The position numbers and the translations under genes were made by a program. This document shows, piece after piece, positions 28,197-36,401 of a stretch of DNA of 56,205 nt. The number at the start of each line of letters is the position of its first letter. Positions within the stretch are counted from its first letter, which is position 1. The notes under the pieces are model-generated. The model was not told where the DNA came from. It ran no database searches and saw only the letters and a list, made by a program, of their open reading frames with translations. The stretch is from Methylophilaceae bacterium (lineage in GTDB: Bacteria; Pseudomonadota; Gammaproteobacteria; Burkholderiales; Methylophilaceae), in contig JAOMTQ010000006.1 of the NCBI GenBank assembly GCA_028355955.1, positions 1-56,205 on the forward strand, written 5' to 3'.

Positions 28197-28598
28197 CTAA
28201 AACAAACTATCAGGCTGTTTAGTATCGAACTTTTTACCTTCAAAATTTGAGTTTTCATCAACGTCGTTTAAAAACACAACCGACTCAACGTATCCATCTA
28301 TGATATCTAATTCAGTGGTAGGAAAGTAGTTTCCGTTACCATCAGTATTGAGGTTATGGTAATACCATGAACTCGCTATAACTTCATTAGATGATTTCAT
28401 CTTTAAATCTAATTTTTTAGCTGGCTCACCAATAAGCCCAACAATTTCTTCTGGTTTTAAAAGTCCAATGACGCTGGCAAATTCTAGATAATCAGTAGGC
28501 ATTTCATCAATGATTAGGTTGTCTGAATCGGCCACTTGGTCTTCGGCGAGCGCTAATGAGAAGCAAAAAATTGAGAATATAGCGATAAATATTTTCAT
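28197..28598 (-). CDS. Small exported protein, possibly BamE/OmlA-like fold
   Basis: The 133-residue product has a signal peptide (residues 1-18, cleavage likely after ALA) and a short acidic mature protein. The region from about residue 44 reads as a short helix, then IGEPAKK, a WYYHN strand and an LDIIDGYVESVVFLN strand. This resembles the G-x-P ... W-x-Y ... F-x-D-G-x-V layout of SmpA/OmlA (BamE)-like domains, but there is no lipobox and the match is by eye only. It sits between corC and lnt, which are usually adjacent. Function unknown. Confidence 0.75.
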   Translation of the reverse strand: MKIFIAIFSIFCFSLALAEDQVADSDNLIIDEMPTDYLEFASVIGLLKPEEIVGLIGEPAKKLDLKMKSSNEVIASSWYYHNLNTDGNGNYFPTTELDIIDGYVESVVFLNDVDENSNFEGKKFDTKQPDSLF

Positions 28599-28638
28599 AA
28601 GAGGGTGTCCTGTTTAAATAATGTAGAGTGCTAAATAT

Positions 28639-29475
28639 TTATTTAAGTTCCACATTTTTCTTTGCCTCAGCAATATTGATCTGAATGGAGTGAATTTGCC
28701 TGCTATCTGAACGTATGATTGTTATATCTAAGCCATCAAATGAAATTTTTTCATCGTTCTCCGGTAGATACCCAAATTTATGCGTCACCAAACCACCAAT
28801 CGTCGAAAAATCATTGTCTTCATAGGAGGTTGCAAAGAAACTATTAAAATCTGAAATTTCTGTTGTTGCTTTAACTCGAAACTGCCTCTGATTCTCTTCG
28901 ATGATATTGCCTTCCGTTTCATCGTAATCAAATTCATCTTCAATATCACCTACAATTTGCTCAAGCACATCTTCAATTGTAACCATGCCAGCTACACCAC
29001 CGTGTTCGTCAACAACAATTGCGATATGATTCCGCTTCGTTCTAAATTCTTTCAATAAAACATTTAATCTTTTAGATTCAGGAATAAAAATTGGTGGCCT
29101 TAAAATATCTCGAATTTCAAATTCATGTTCGGAAGTGAGCTTAAGTAAGTCTTTAGCGAGAAGAATTCCAATGATATTATTAATTCCTTCCTCAAAAACA
29201 GGAAATCTCGTATGAGCAGTCTCTATTACAAACGGAATGAATTCTTCGGGCTTCTTCGATACATTGATAGCGTCAATTTGTGACCTAGGTCGCATAATAT
29301 CCCTGACTTGCATATCTGAAACATTTAAAACACCTTCAATCATCATTAATGCATCTGCATCAATCATATTTTTATCAAAAGCTGACTTTAAAAGATCACC
29401 AAGTTGTTTTTTATCTCTTGGTTTTAATAGAAGGTTTCTTAGTTGAGATCCAATTTTCAATCTTTTTCTTTTCAT
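28639..29475 (-). CDS. corC: CorC/HlyC-family CBS-domain protein
   Basis: Cytoplasmic CBS-pair protein of the Mg2+/Co2+ efflux-associated family. The segment MQVRDIMRPRSQIDAI opens the first CBS motif (about residues 55-70). AIVVDEHGGVAGMVTIEDVLEQIVGDIEDE is the signature of the second CBS (about residues 151-178). The C-terminal CorC_HlyC domain (about residues 200-275) includes TIGGLVTHKFGYLP. At 278 residues it lacks the DUF21 membrane domain, as in E. coli CorC/YbeX. It lies 8 bp downstream of ybeY in the ybeZ-ybeY-corC-lnt layout. Confidence 0.94.
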   Translation of the reverse strand: MKRKRLKIGSQLRNLLLKPRDKKQLGDLLKSAFDKNMIDADALMMIEGVLNVSDMQVRDIMRPRSQIDAINVSKKPEEFIPFVIETAHTRFPVFEEGINNIIGILLAKDLLKLTSEHEFEIRDILRPPIFIPESKRLNVLLKEFRTKRNHIAIVVDEHGGVAGMVTIEDVLEQIVGDIEDEFDYDETEGNIIEENQRQFRVKATTEISDFNSFFATSYEDNDFSTIGGLVTHKFGYLPENDEKISFDGLDITIIRSDSRQIHSIQINIAEAKKNVELK

Positions 29476-29483
29476 GATTTTAA

Positions 29484-29930
29484 CTATTTATAGTCTTTAT
29501 ATGGGTCACTAATATTGAATTTGCTTAATATTTTTCTTTCTATGTTTTCCATTTTATCAGCATCTGCATTATTTTGATGATCATATCCTAAAAGATGCAA
29601 ATATCCGTGGATAATAAGATGTGCGTAGTGATCTCGGATTTTTTTATTTTGGGCTTTTGCCTCCATCTTTATAATCGGATGACATAAGACCAAATCTCCC
29701 TCAATTGGATCTTCCAGCATTAGAAAAGATAAGATATTTGTTGATGTATCTTTATTTCTAAATTTTTTGTTTAATATTTTCGATTCATTTTCATCAACAA
29801 TTCTGAGCGTAATTTTACTTTGATTTTTGGCTACAAGGCTTAACCATTCAACACATTGCTTTTTTGACAATTGTTTTCTATTATGAACCGTATCCTGTAC
29901 AAATACAGAAAATGAATTTTTAGACTTCAT
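29484..29930 (-). CDS. ybeY: Endoribonuclease/rRNA maturation factor YbeY
   Basis: Metal-dependent factor for 16S rRNA 3' end maturation and ribosome quality control. The diagnostic motif HGYLHLLGYDH (three histidines, H-x3-H-x5-H) is near residues 109-119. It is preceded by NKKFRNKDTSTNILSF and the GDLVLC segment. The length of 148 residues is normal. It is 8 bp downstream of ybeZ and 8 bp upstream of corC. Confidence 0.96.
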   Translation of the reverse strand: MKSKNSFSVFVQDTVHNRKQLSKKQCVEWLSLVAKNQSKITLRIVDENESKILNKKFRNKDTSTNILSFLMLEDPIEGDLVLCHPIIKMEAKAQNKKIRDHYAHLIIHGYLHLLGYDHQNNADADKMENIERKILSKFNISDPYKDYK

Positions 29931-29938
29931 AGTAAATT

Positions 29939-30874
29939 TTATAGCTTAAATTTCTCATAAGCATTAATGATTTTTTGCACTAATGGGTGACGAACAACAT
30001 CCACAGAAGTAAAGAAATTGAATTCGATACCTTTCACAGATTTTAAAATTCCTTGTATTTCAATGAGACCACTTTTTTGTGATTTTGCAAGGTCAATTTG
30101 AGTTACATCACCAGTTATTACTGCCTTCGTTCCAAAGCCTATACGGGTCAGAAACATCTTCATTTGTTCCGGTGTTGTATTTTGTGCTTCATCAAGAATT
30201 ATAAAGCTTTGATTAAGCGTCCTCCCTCTCATATAAGCTAAAGGAGCAACTTCTAATATGCCTTTATCGAACATTTTAGTCACGTTGTCATAACCAGCTA
30301 AATCATATAATGCATCATATAAGGGTCTTAGGTATGGGTCTACTTTTTGTGCAAGGTCACCGGGAAGAAAACCTAGATTTTCTCCTGCCTCAACTGCCGG
30401 CCTTACTAAAACTATTCTTTTAACCTTTTCTTTATTGAGTGCATCAACAGCAGAAGCAACCGCAAGATATGTTTTTCCCGTTCCGGCAGGACCAATGCCA
30501 AAATTAATATCATTTCCTTGAATATTGTTGAGATAGCAAACTTGCATGGGTGTGCGACCTTGTAAATCAGTTTTTAAAGTATGAAGTTGGGGTGAGTTTT
30601 TTGTATTACCATTTTCTTTTTGATTTAGCTCTACAAGGCTTAATTGAATATCTTCAGGTAGGATTGCCCTTGTCGCTCTTAGATAAATACTTTCAAGCAA
30701 TTGGGATGCTAGTAAAATTTTTTTTTCATCCCCATTAAGAACAAACAAAGAATTTTTTCTGCTTATTTTAATCTCTAACCCAACACTTATTTGAGAAATA
30801 TTTTCATCGAGTGGGCCACATAAGTTCGCTAGTTTTTTGTTGTCTTGAGGTGAAAGATTTAATTCTGTTTTCAT
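29939..30874 (-). CDS. ybeZ: PhoH-like ATPase YbeZ
   Basis: P-loop ATPase that partners with YbeY. Walker A is GPAGTGKTYLAVA (about residue 130), followed by KRIVLVRPAVEAGENLGFLPG. The Walker B-like FIILDEAQNTTPEQMK comes next, then ITGDVTQIDL. A short N-terminal KH-like region precedes the ATPase domain. The length of 311 residues is slightly below E. coli YbeZ. It lies 3 bp after miaB and is followed by ybeY; the order miaB-ybeZ-ybeY-corC-lnt is conserved. Confidence 0.95.
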   Translation of the reverse strand: MKTELNLSPQDNKKLANLCGPLDENISQISVGLEIKISRKNSLFVLNGDEKKILLASQLLESIYLRATRAILPEDIQLSLVELNQKENGNTKNSPQLHTLKTDLQGRTPMQVCYLNNIQGNDINFGIGPAGTGKTYLAVASAVDALNKEKVKRIVLVRPAVEAGENLGFLPGDLAQKVDPYLRPLYDALYDLAGYDNVTKMFDKGILEVAPLAYMRGRTLNQSFIILDEAQNTTPEQMKMFLTRIGFGTKAVITGDVTQIDLAKSQKSGLIEIQGILKSVKGIEFNFFTSVDVVRHPLVQKIINAYEKFKL

Positions 30875-30877
30875 GTC

Positions 30878-32200
30878 TTAAACTAATTCTCCAACCAGAG
30901 ATTTACCTAAAATTTTCATCACCTTTACATTGACAAATTTATTCAATAAATCTTTTGAATCTTTAAACTCAATAATTCTATTGTTATCGGTTTTACCTAA
31001 TAAAACACCTGGTTTCTTTTTTGAAAAATGATCAATCAAAACTCTATGGGTGGTACCAATCATTTTTTTTGTATAACACTCACCTTGTTTGATGTTTAAT
31101 GACTGAATTTCACGTAAGCGCTCAAGTTTTTCTACATCCGTCGTTTCATCTTTAAGGTAGGCTGCCGGTGTACCTGGTCTTTTGCTATAAATAAAACTGA
31201 AGGAGTAATCAAAATCTAGCTCGATAAATAATTTTTTGGTTAAATTAAAATCATTTGTTGTCTCAGTAGGAAAGCCAATAATTAGATCTGTAGTTAATGA
31301 AACATTAGGTAGTTTTTTTCTAAGTTTTTTTATAATCGATTTATATTCTAACGTTGTATAGTTTCTTTTCATTGCCATCAATACTTTGTCGGAACCTGAT
31401 TGAATGGGTAAGTGAAGGTGATTGGCTAACTTTTTGATATTACCAAAACAGTCAATAAGGTGATCATTCATTTCATTTGGATGACTGGTTGTAAACCGTA
31501 TTCTTTTTACTTCTTCAATTTCCGATATATATTCAATCAGGGATGCAAAGTTTGCAATTTTTCCATTACTCATCAGCCCTCTGTAACCATTTACATTTTG
31601 GCCTAAAAGTATAATTTCAGATGCTCCTTGAAGTGTTAGTTGGATAATTTCGGTTATGATATCGTCTAGTGGTCTTGAGATCTCTTCCCCCCTTGTGTAA
31701 GGAACGACACAAAAAGAGCAGTATTTACTGCATCCCTCCATAATTGAAACCATCGCAGATGGGTTTTTACTTTTTGATGTAGGTAAGTTATCAAATTTTT
31801 CAATTTCTGGGAATGAAATATCAATTTGTGGTTTACCTGTTATTTCCCTTAAATTAATAAGTTCAGGAAGCCTGTGAAGAGTTTGTGGCCCAAAAACAGC
31901 ATCAACATAGGGTGCGCGTTTAATTATTTCCTCGCCTTCTTGACTCGCAACACATCCACCTACAGCAATTTGTATATGCGGCTTTGTTTCTTTTAGTTTT
32001 CTATATCTTCCCAGGTCACTGAAAAGCTTTACCTCTGCCTTTTCCCTAACTGAGCAAGTATTTAAAACAATTAAATCTGCGTCTTCTGGAGAATCTGTTT
32101 GTGATAAATTCTTTTTAGAACCTAAAATATCTTCAATTTTTTCAGAATCATACTCATTCATCTGACAACCAAAAGACTTTACAAATACTTTTTTTGACAT
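30878..32200 (-). CDS. miaB: tRNA-2-methylthio-N6-isopentenyladenosine37 methylthiotransferase
   Basis: Radical-SAM enzyme that methylthiolates i6A37 in tRNAs reading UNN codons. The auxiliary [4Fe-4S] cluster ligands are Cys12, Cys49 and Cys83 in the N-terminal UPF0004 domain. The radical-SAM triad is Cys157-x3-Cys161-x2-Cys164 (CSKYCSFC). A C-terminal TRAM domain begins near residue 375. The length of 440 residues is normal. It is the first gene of a long leftward run and is divergent from cysG over a 97-bp spacer. Confidence 0.97.
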   Translation of the reverse strand: MSKKVFVKSFGCQMNEYDSEKIEDILGSKKNLSQTDSPEDADLIVLNTCSVREKAEVKLFSDLGRYRKLKETKPHIQIAVGGCVASQEGEEIIKRAPYVDAVFGPQTLHRLPELINLREITGKPQIDISFPEIEKFDNLPTSKSKNPSAMVSIMEGCSKYCSFCVVPYTRGEEISRPLDDIITEIIQLTLQGASEIILLGQNVNGYRGLMSNGKIANFASLIEYISEIEEVKRIRFTTSHPNEMNDHLIDCFGNIKKLANHLHLPIQSGSDKVLMAMKRNYTTLEYKSIIKKLRKKLPNVSLTTDLIIGFPTETTNDFNLTKKLFIELDFDYSFSFIYSKRPGTPAAYLKDETTDVEKLERLREIQSLNIKQGECYTKKMIGTTHRVLIDHFSKKKPGVLLGKTDNNRIIEFKDSKDLLNKFVNVKVMKILGKSLVGELV

Positions 32201-32297
32201 GTTAATTTAAAAATATAAATTTTACGATTATGGATTATAACTTTTTTTGTATACAAGACCTATGTATATAACATCTTTAATAGAGTAACATTTTGTT

Positions 32298-33668
32298 ATG
32301 GATAACTTCCCGATATTCTTAGAGATTAGAAATAAACCAGTTTTAGTAATTGGTGGTGGAGATATCGCACTAAGAAAAATCAAGTTATTGCTTAAGTCAA
32401 AACCTAACATAAAAGTGATAGCAACTAATTTTTGTGAAGAAATTTTGGACTTAAAAGATAGGCATTCGATAGATATTATCCAGAAAGATTTTCACCCTCA
32501 TGATGTTGAATTTCCAATGATTATTATTGCTGCCACAAATAATAAACCCCTTAATAAACAAATTGCCCAAATCGGAGTAAAGAAAAAAATCCCAGTCAAT
32601 GTGGTTGATCAACCTTCATTATGTACCTTTACGATGGGTTCAATTGTTGAAAGAGGGTCATTGGTTGTTTCTATTTCGAGTAGTGGAAAAGCTCCTGTAT
32701 TGGTTAGGCATCTTAGAGAAAAAATTGAAATGATGATTCCAGATGCTTATAAGGATCTAGTGGATCTAGCAGGGAGCTTAAGGCACAAAGTTAAAAAAAC
32801 TATCAAAATAAGCAATAAAAGAAGAATCTTTTGGGAGAAATTCTTTGATATTGAAAATATTCAGTCATTTTTAAAACAAAATAAAACACTAACTAAAAAA
32901 TTTAATTCTTTGCTTGGCAGTATGAAAAGTAATACAGGGGAAGTTTATTTGGTTGGGGCAGGACCAGGAGAAAGGGATTTATTAACAATAAGAGCACTGC
33001 ATTTAATGCAAAAATGTGATGTTTGTATTTATGATAATTTAGTCTCTGATGAGGTGATTGAATTGGTTCGTCGAGATGCCGATATGATTTTTGCGGGGAA
33101 AAAAAGAGATCAACATACATTTAGCCAAGAGAAAATAAATGACCTACTAGTGAAATATGCCAAAAAAGGTAAAAAAGTTTTAAGACTTAAGGGAGGTGAT
33201 CCATTTATTTTTGGTAGAGGGGGGGAGGAAATAGCGTCACTTATGTCACACAAAATAAATTTTCAAGTTGTCCCTGGAATTTCAGCTGCGAATGGAGTTG
33301 CTGCATACGCAGGGATACCATTGACGCACAGAGATTATGCTCAAAGCTGTCTATTCTTAACAGGTCACTTTAAGGATGGAAAAATTGATTTTGATTGGCC
33401 AAAACTAATCACAGAGAAACAAACCCTTGTGATTTATATGGGTCTTTTAAGCCTAAATGATTTTATAAATGAACTTATTCACCATGGCCAAAAGAAAACA
33501 ATACCGGTTGCTGTAATCGAAAGAGGAACAACAAATGCTCAAAGAGTAATTGTTGGTAATATTGGAAATATAAAGACTAAAGTTGTGCGTTCAAAGATCA
33601 AATCACCTGCGCTTGTAATTATTGGTGAAGTAGTGAAATTAAGAGATCACCTAAAATGGTTTAAGTAA
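32298..33668 (+). CDS. cysG: Siroheme synthase (trifunctional CysG)
   Basis: Converts uroporphyrinogen III to siroheme by methylation, oxidation and iron chelation, supplying sulfite or nitrite reductase. The N-terminal dehydrogenase/ferrochelatase half has VLVIGGGDIALRK (about residues 15-27) and FTMGSIVERGSLVVSISSSGKAP (split: FTMGSIVERG and SLVVSISSSGKAP). The C-terminal methyltransferase half begins VYLVGAGPGERDLLT near residue 216 and contains RLKGGDPFIFGRGGEE and GISAANGVAAYAGIPLTHR. The length of 456 residues matches E. coli CysG. It converges with the histidine-kinase gene, 2 bp between stops. Confidence 0.96.
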   Translation: MDNFPIFLEIRNKPVLVIGGGDIALRKIKLLLKSKPNIKVIATNFCEEILDLKDRHSIDIIQKDFHPHDVEFPMIIIAATNNKPLNKQIAQIGVKKKIPVNVVDQPSLCTFTMGSIVERGSLVVSISSSGKAPVLVRHLREKIEMMIPDAYKDLVDLAGSLRHKVKKTIKISNKRRIFWEKFFDIENIQSFLKQNKTLTKKFNSLLGSMKSNTGEVYLVGAGPGERDLLTIRALHLMQKCDVCIYDNLVSDEVIELVRRDADMIFAGKKRDQHTFSQEKINDLLVKYAKKGKKVLRLKGGDPFIFGRGGEEIASLMSHKINFQVVPGISAANGVAAYAGIPLTHRDYAQSCLFLTGHFKDGKIDFDWPKLITEKQTLVIYMGLLSLNDFINELIHHGQKKTIPVAVIERGTTNAQRVIVGNIGNIKTKVVRSKIKSPALVIIGEVVKLRDHLKWFK

Positions 33669-33670
33669 AT

Positions 33671-35002
33671 TTATGCTCTTATAATCGGAATTGTAATTTT
33701 TGCCTCAAGCCCTTTATCTTTTTTATTTGAAATTAGCTCTAATTTTCCATCATGCGCCTTTGCAATTCTATCAGCAATTGATAAGCCTAGCCCACACCCA
33801 CCTTCATTGCCTCGAGCCTCATCGAGACGTTCAAATGGCTTTAATAACCTTTCAAGTTCCTTATTTGGAATTCCAGGACCATCATCGACCACACTTATTG
33901 TAAAAGACTCTTCTTTAAGGGTTGCGATAAGTGTTACCTTCCCTTTAGCATAAAAGAAAGCATTATTAATTAAATTATCTAGACACCTTTGCAGCGCTAA
34001 GGGCCTTAGATCAATAAAGAGTTTTTTTGGTATATCGTTTTTAATATTTTTTTTTCTTAGTGTAAATTTTTGCCCCATCCTTAAATGCTTCACTTGAATG
34101 TTATTAAGGAATTTACCTAAATTGACTGGAATTTTAGTTTCATCTTCGAAGCCTCGAGCAAAATCAAGAAATTGGTTAAGAATATTGTTAATTTCAAGAA
34201 TATCTTCTTCCATACTCTTTTTTAAATCATCTGATTTCTCTGGCAACATTTCTGATGCAATTCTTAAACGTGTCAAAGGTGTCCTAATATCATGAGATAC
34301 GCTTGCAAGTAGAAACTTTCTTTCTTGGCTTGCTTTTTTTAAGTTAGCCAACATTTCATTAAAAGCCACATTTAAATCACTAAACTCAACTACATTATCA
34401 TGAGGAAGTTTTTCAGGGGATAACCCTTTTCGTACACTTTCAGCTGCTTCAATTAGTCTATTTAAACGTCTATTGATTCTCTCCGTTGTCATGTAGGAGG
34501 CAACTAGTGCAATTAAAGCAATAATAGTCCCCCAACCTATCCAATGCCATGGAAAGGGCCTGTCTACAATTGTACGTGGTATTACTACCCAAAATAATTC
34601 ACTATTTAATTCAAAACTGACCCATATCCCCTCAATAGAAAAGTGATTAATAGCAATAAGTGTTCCAAGAGGAAGTCTCTGGGTAACTTTTTGGATTACA
34701 AGTTGGAGAAATGGATCATCTGGTATTGGCTCAATTTGTTCAAAGAAGTGAGCGGGATATATCCTGACATTACCCATAGTTGAAAGCTCGTTCAAAAGCT
34801 GAACTCTTTTTTCCGAAGCTGAAGCTGCCATTGATGCTTTGGTAAAGTTTACAATAGTAGATATTTCAAGAGCTAAAGCTTCTGCTCGAGGCTCTCTTTC
34901 ATAAACATCAAAAATTTTAAGGGATACAAGCTGTGTTGTGATCAATAATAATGCAATTATTAAAGATAGCCTAGTAAGAAGACTCTTTGGTAAGTATTTC
35001 AA
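33671..35002 (-). CDS. Sensor histidine kinase (EnvZ-like)
   Basis: Inner-membrane sensor kinase. TM1 spans about residues 10-28 and TM2 about 153-172, enclosing a periplasmic domain of about 120 residues. A HAMP linker follows (about 173-225). The dimerisation domain carries the phosphoacceptor His237 in SVSHDIRTPLTR. The ATPase domain has N box LDNLINNAFFYAKG, G1 DDGPGIP and G2 GCGLGLSI. The 443-residue protein directly follows the OmpR-type regulator on the same strand with no gap. Pair order and H-box type suggest an OmpR/EnvZ-class osmosensing or envelope system, but the signal cannot be read from sequence. Confidence 0.93.
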   Translation of the reverse strand: MKYLPKSLLTRLSLIIALLLITTQLVSLKIFDVYEREPRAEALALEISTIVNFTKASMAASASEKRVQLLNELSTMGNVRIYPAHFFEQIEPIPDDPFLQLVIQKVTQRLPLGTLIAINHFSIEGIWVSFELNSELFWVVIPRTIVDRPFPWHWIGWGTIIALIALVASYMTTERINRRLNRLIEAAESVRKGLSPEKLPHDNVVEFSDLNVAFNEMLANLKKASQERKFLLASVSHDIRTPLTRLRIASEMLPEKSDDLKKSMEEDILEINNILNQFLDFARGFEDETKIPVNLGKFLNNIQVKHLRMGQKFTLRKKNIKNDIPKKLFIDLRPLALQRCLDNLINNAFFYAKGKVTLIATLKEESFTISVVDDGPGIPNKELERLLKPFERLDEARGNEGGCGLGLSIADRIAKAHDGKLELISNKKDKGLEAKITIPIIRA

Positions 35003-35716
35003 TTACTGAGCCTCTCCATCAGGATCAAAGATATAGCCATACCCCCATTTAGTTTGAAGATATTTAGGTTTATTTGGATTGTCTTCAATTAATCTTCTAA
35101 TTCGTGAAATTTGTACATCAATACTTCTATCAAAAACATCCAACTCTTTACCTTTAGCTAGTTGCATTATTCTATCTCTTGATAGAGGTTGTTTGGCATG
35201 ATCTGTAAAGACTTTTAATAGGTCAAACTCTCCTGCTGTAATAGAAATATTCTTACCTTCATGAGAAAGACTTCGATTTTCTGTATCAAATTCGAACGAA
35301 CCGAAAAGCACCACTTTTTTTGGTGATGAAACTCCTAATTTTGTTTGTCTTCTGATGATTGCATTAATTCGTGCGAGAAGCTCTCTAGGACTAAAAGGTT
35401 TTGGAAGATAATCATCTGCTCCCATTTCAAGGCCAACAATTCGATCAACCTCATCTCCTTTGGCAGTAAGCATGATGATCGGCACATTGATATTCTTTGC
35501 TCTATATCTTTGGCATAGATTAAGACCTGATTCTTCAGGCATCATTAAATCAAGAACAATTAAATCAATAGCATTAGCGTCAACAATATCATCGAGTGCA
35601 GAACCACTATCAGCAGTAAAGACGTTTAAATTTTGATCTGTGAGATACTTTGCTGTGAGTTCAAGTATTTTTGGATCATCGTCAACAAGGGCAATATTTG
35701 GTTTATTCACAGACAT
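35003..35716 (-). CDS. ompR: OmpR-family response regulator
   Basis: DNA-binding response regulator of the kinase encoded next to it. The receiver domain has the acidic pocket at Asp12-Asp13 and the phosphoacceptor Asp56 in LIVLDLMMPEESG, with the conserved Lys in LTAKGDEVDRIVGLEMGADDY (split: LTAKGDEVDR and IVGLEMGADDY). The C-terminal winged helix (about residues 135-237) has ISITAGEFDLL, the SRDRIMQLAKG segment and the typical end WGYGYIFDPDGEA. The length of 237 residues and the DRSIDVQISRIRRLIEDNP region (split: DRSIDVQISRI and RRLIEDNP) fit OmpR proper. GTTACA direct repeats lie about 66-82 bp upstream of its start. Confidence 0.94.
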   Translation of the reverse strand: MSVNKPNIALVDDDPKILELTAKYLTDQNLNVFTADSGSALDDIVDANAIDLIVLDLMMPEESGLNLCQRYRAKNINVPIIMLTAKGDEVDRIVGLEMGADDYLPKPFSPRELLARINAIIRRQTKLGVSSPKKVVLFGSFEFDTENRSLSHEGKNISITAGEFDLLKVFTDHAKQPLSRDRIMQLAKGKELDVFDRSIDVQISRIRRLIEDNPNKPKYLQTKWGYGYIFDPDGEAQ

Positions 35717-35728
35717 GATAGATTTGTA

Positions 35729-35757
35729 ATTATATTAAAGTATATAATATGCTATAA
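35729..35757 (-). promoter_or_regulatory. Candidate sigma-70 promoter of ompR
   Basis: On the minus strand a TATAAT -10 hexamer (35734-35729) lies 17 bp from a TTATAG -35-like hexamer (35757-35752). Transcription would begin about 6 bases before the ompR ATG, giving a nearly leaderless mRNA. The region is so AT-rich that chance matches are common. Confidence 0.3.
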
Positions 35758-35781
35758 AAGCTTAATCATCATATTTAAATC

Positions 35782-35798
35782 GTTACAGTTTTGTTACA
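35782..35798. promoter_or_regulatory. Candidate OmpR-type binding site (GTTACA direct repeats)
   Basis: Two identical GTTACA hexamers at 35782-35787 and 35793-35798 are spaced by 11 bp start to start, one helical turn. They lie in the 164-bp divergent spacer between ompR and the EF-hand protein gene. OmpR-class regulators bind tandem half-sites spaced about 10-11 bp, and GTTACA-like half-sites are known for OmpR. I infer autoregulation and/or control of the EF-hand gene. Confidence 0.45.
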
Positions 35799-35880
35799 AT
35801 TTCACCGTTTATTGTAATATTAGGTTAACATTGTAGTTGCAAAATGATTGACCGTTTAAAGAAAAGGCATTGATTTTAAT

Positions 35881-36360
35881 TTGAATAAACTAATTCTTTT
35901 ACCGCTATTATTTATGACTTGGTATGCGAATGCTGAGGTTGACTTGAAAAAAGTCAGAAGTAGTAATTCAACTCAAACTATTGAACTTGAAGAGATACAT
36001 AATGCGTTATCTAACTTCTCAAAAGCAGAAGATAAAGTAAATGTCATATATGAGCAGAGAAGAAGAGAAATGCTCGAAAGTGTCGAGAGAAGATTTATTT
36101 TATGCGATTCTGATAATAATGAGCAGCTGGATGTTTATGAAACTACAGTATGTCTGCCACAAATTGCAAGGCAGTTTAGGAAGGTAGATACCAATAACGA
36201 TTTTTTAATTAGTTTTGATGAGATGGCAATATTAGCAAAAGCCTATCAAGACAAAGTGAACGCCAAACAAGATGAAAGTTCGCAAATTGTAAAAAGTAAG
36301 AAAACCCCATCCCCCGCAACAGCGCAAAAGAATAAAACTAAAACCAAAAAAATTAATTAA
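35881..36360 (+). CDS. Exported EF-hand calcium-binding protein
   Basis: The 159-residue product has a signal peptide (residues 1-18, cleavage likely after ANA). A helical region contains an amphipathic coiled-coil-like stretch (about 33-70). Two consecutive EF-hand loops follow: residues 76-87 (Asp76, Asp78, Asn80, Asp84, Glu87) and 103-114 (Asp103, Asn105, Asp107, Ser111, Glu114). Cys75 and Cys91 could form a disulfide. The tail is a Lys/Thr-rich basic segment. The start is TTG at 35881; no closer ATG exists. It is divergent from ompR. Function unknown; periplasmic calcium binding is inferred from the loops. Confidence 0.85.
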   Translation: MNKLILLPLLFMTWYANAEVDLKKVRSSNSTQTIELEEIHNALSNFSKAEDKVNVIYEQRRREMLESVERRFILCDSDNNEQLDVYETTVCLPQIARQFRKVDTNNDFLISFDEMAILAKAYQDKVNAKQDESSQIVKSKKTPSPATAQKNKTKTKKIN

Positions 36361-36401
36361 TTTTCTCTAAACTTTATTCCCATAAGAAGACTCAATAGCT
36401 A

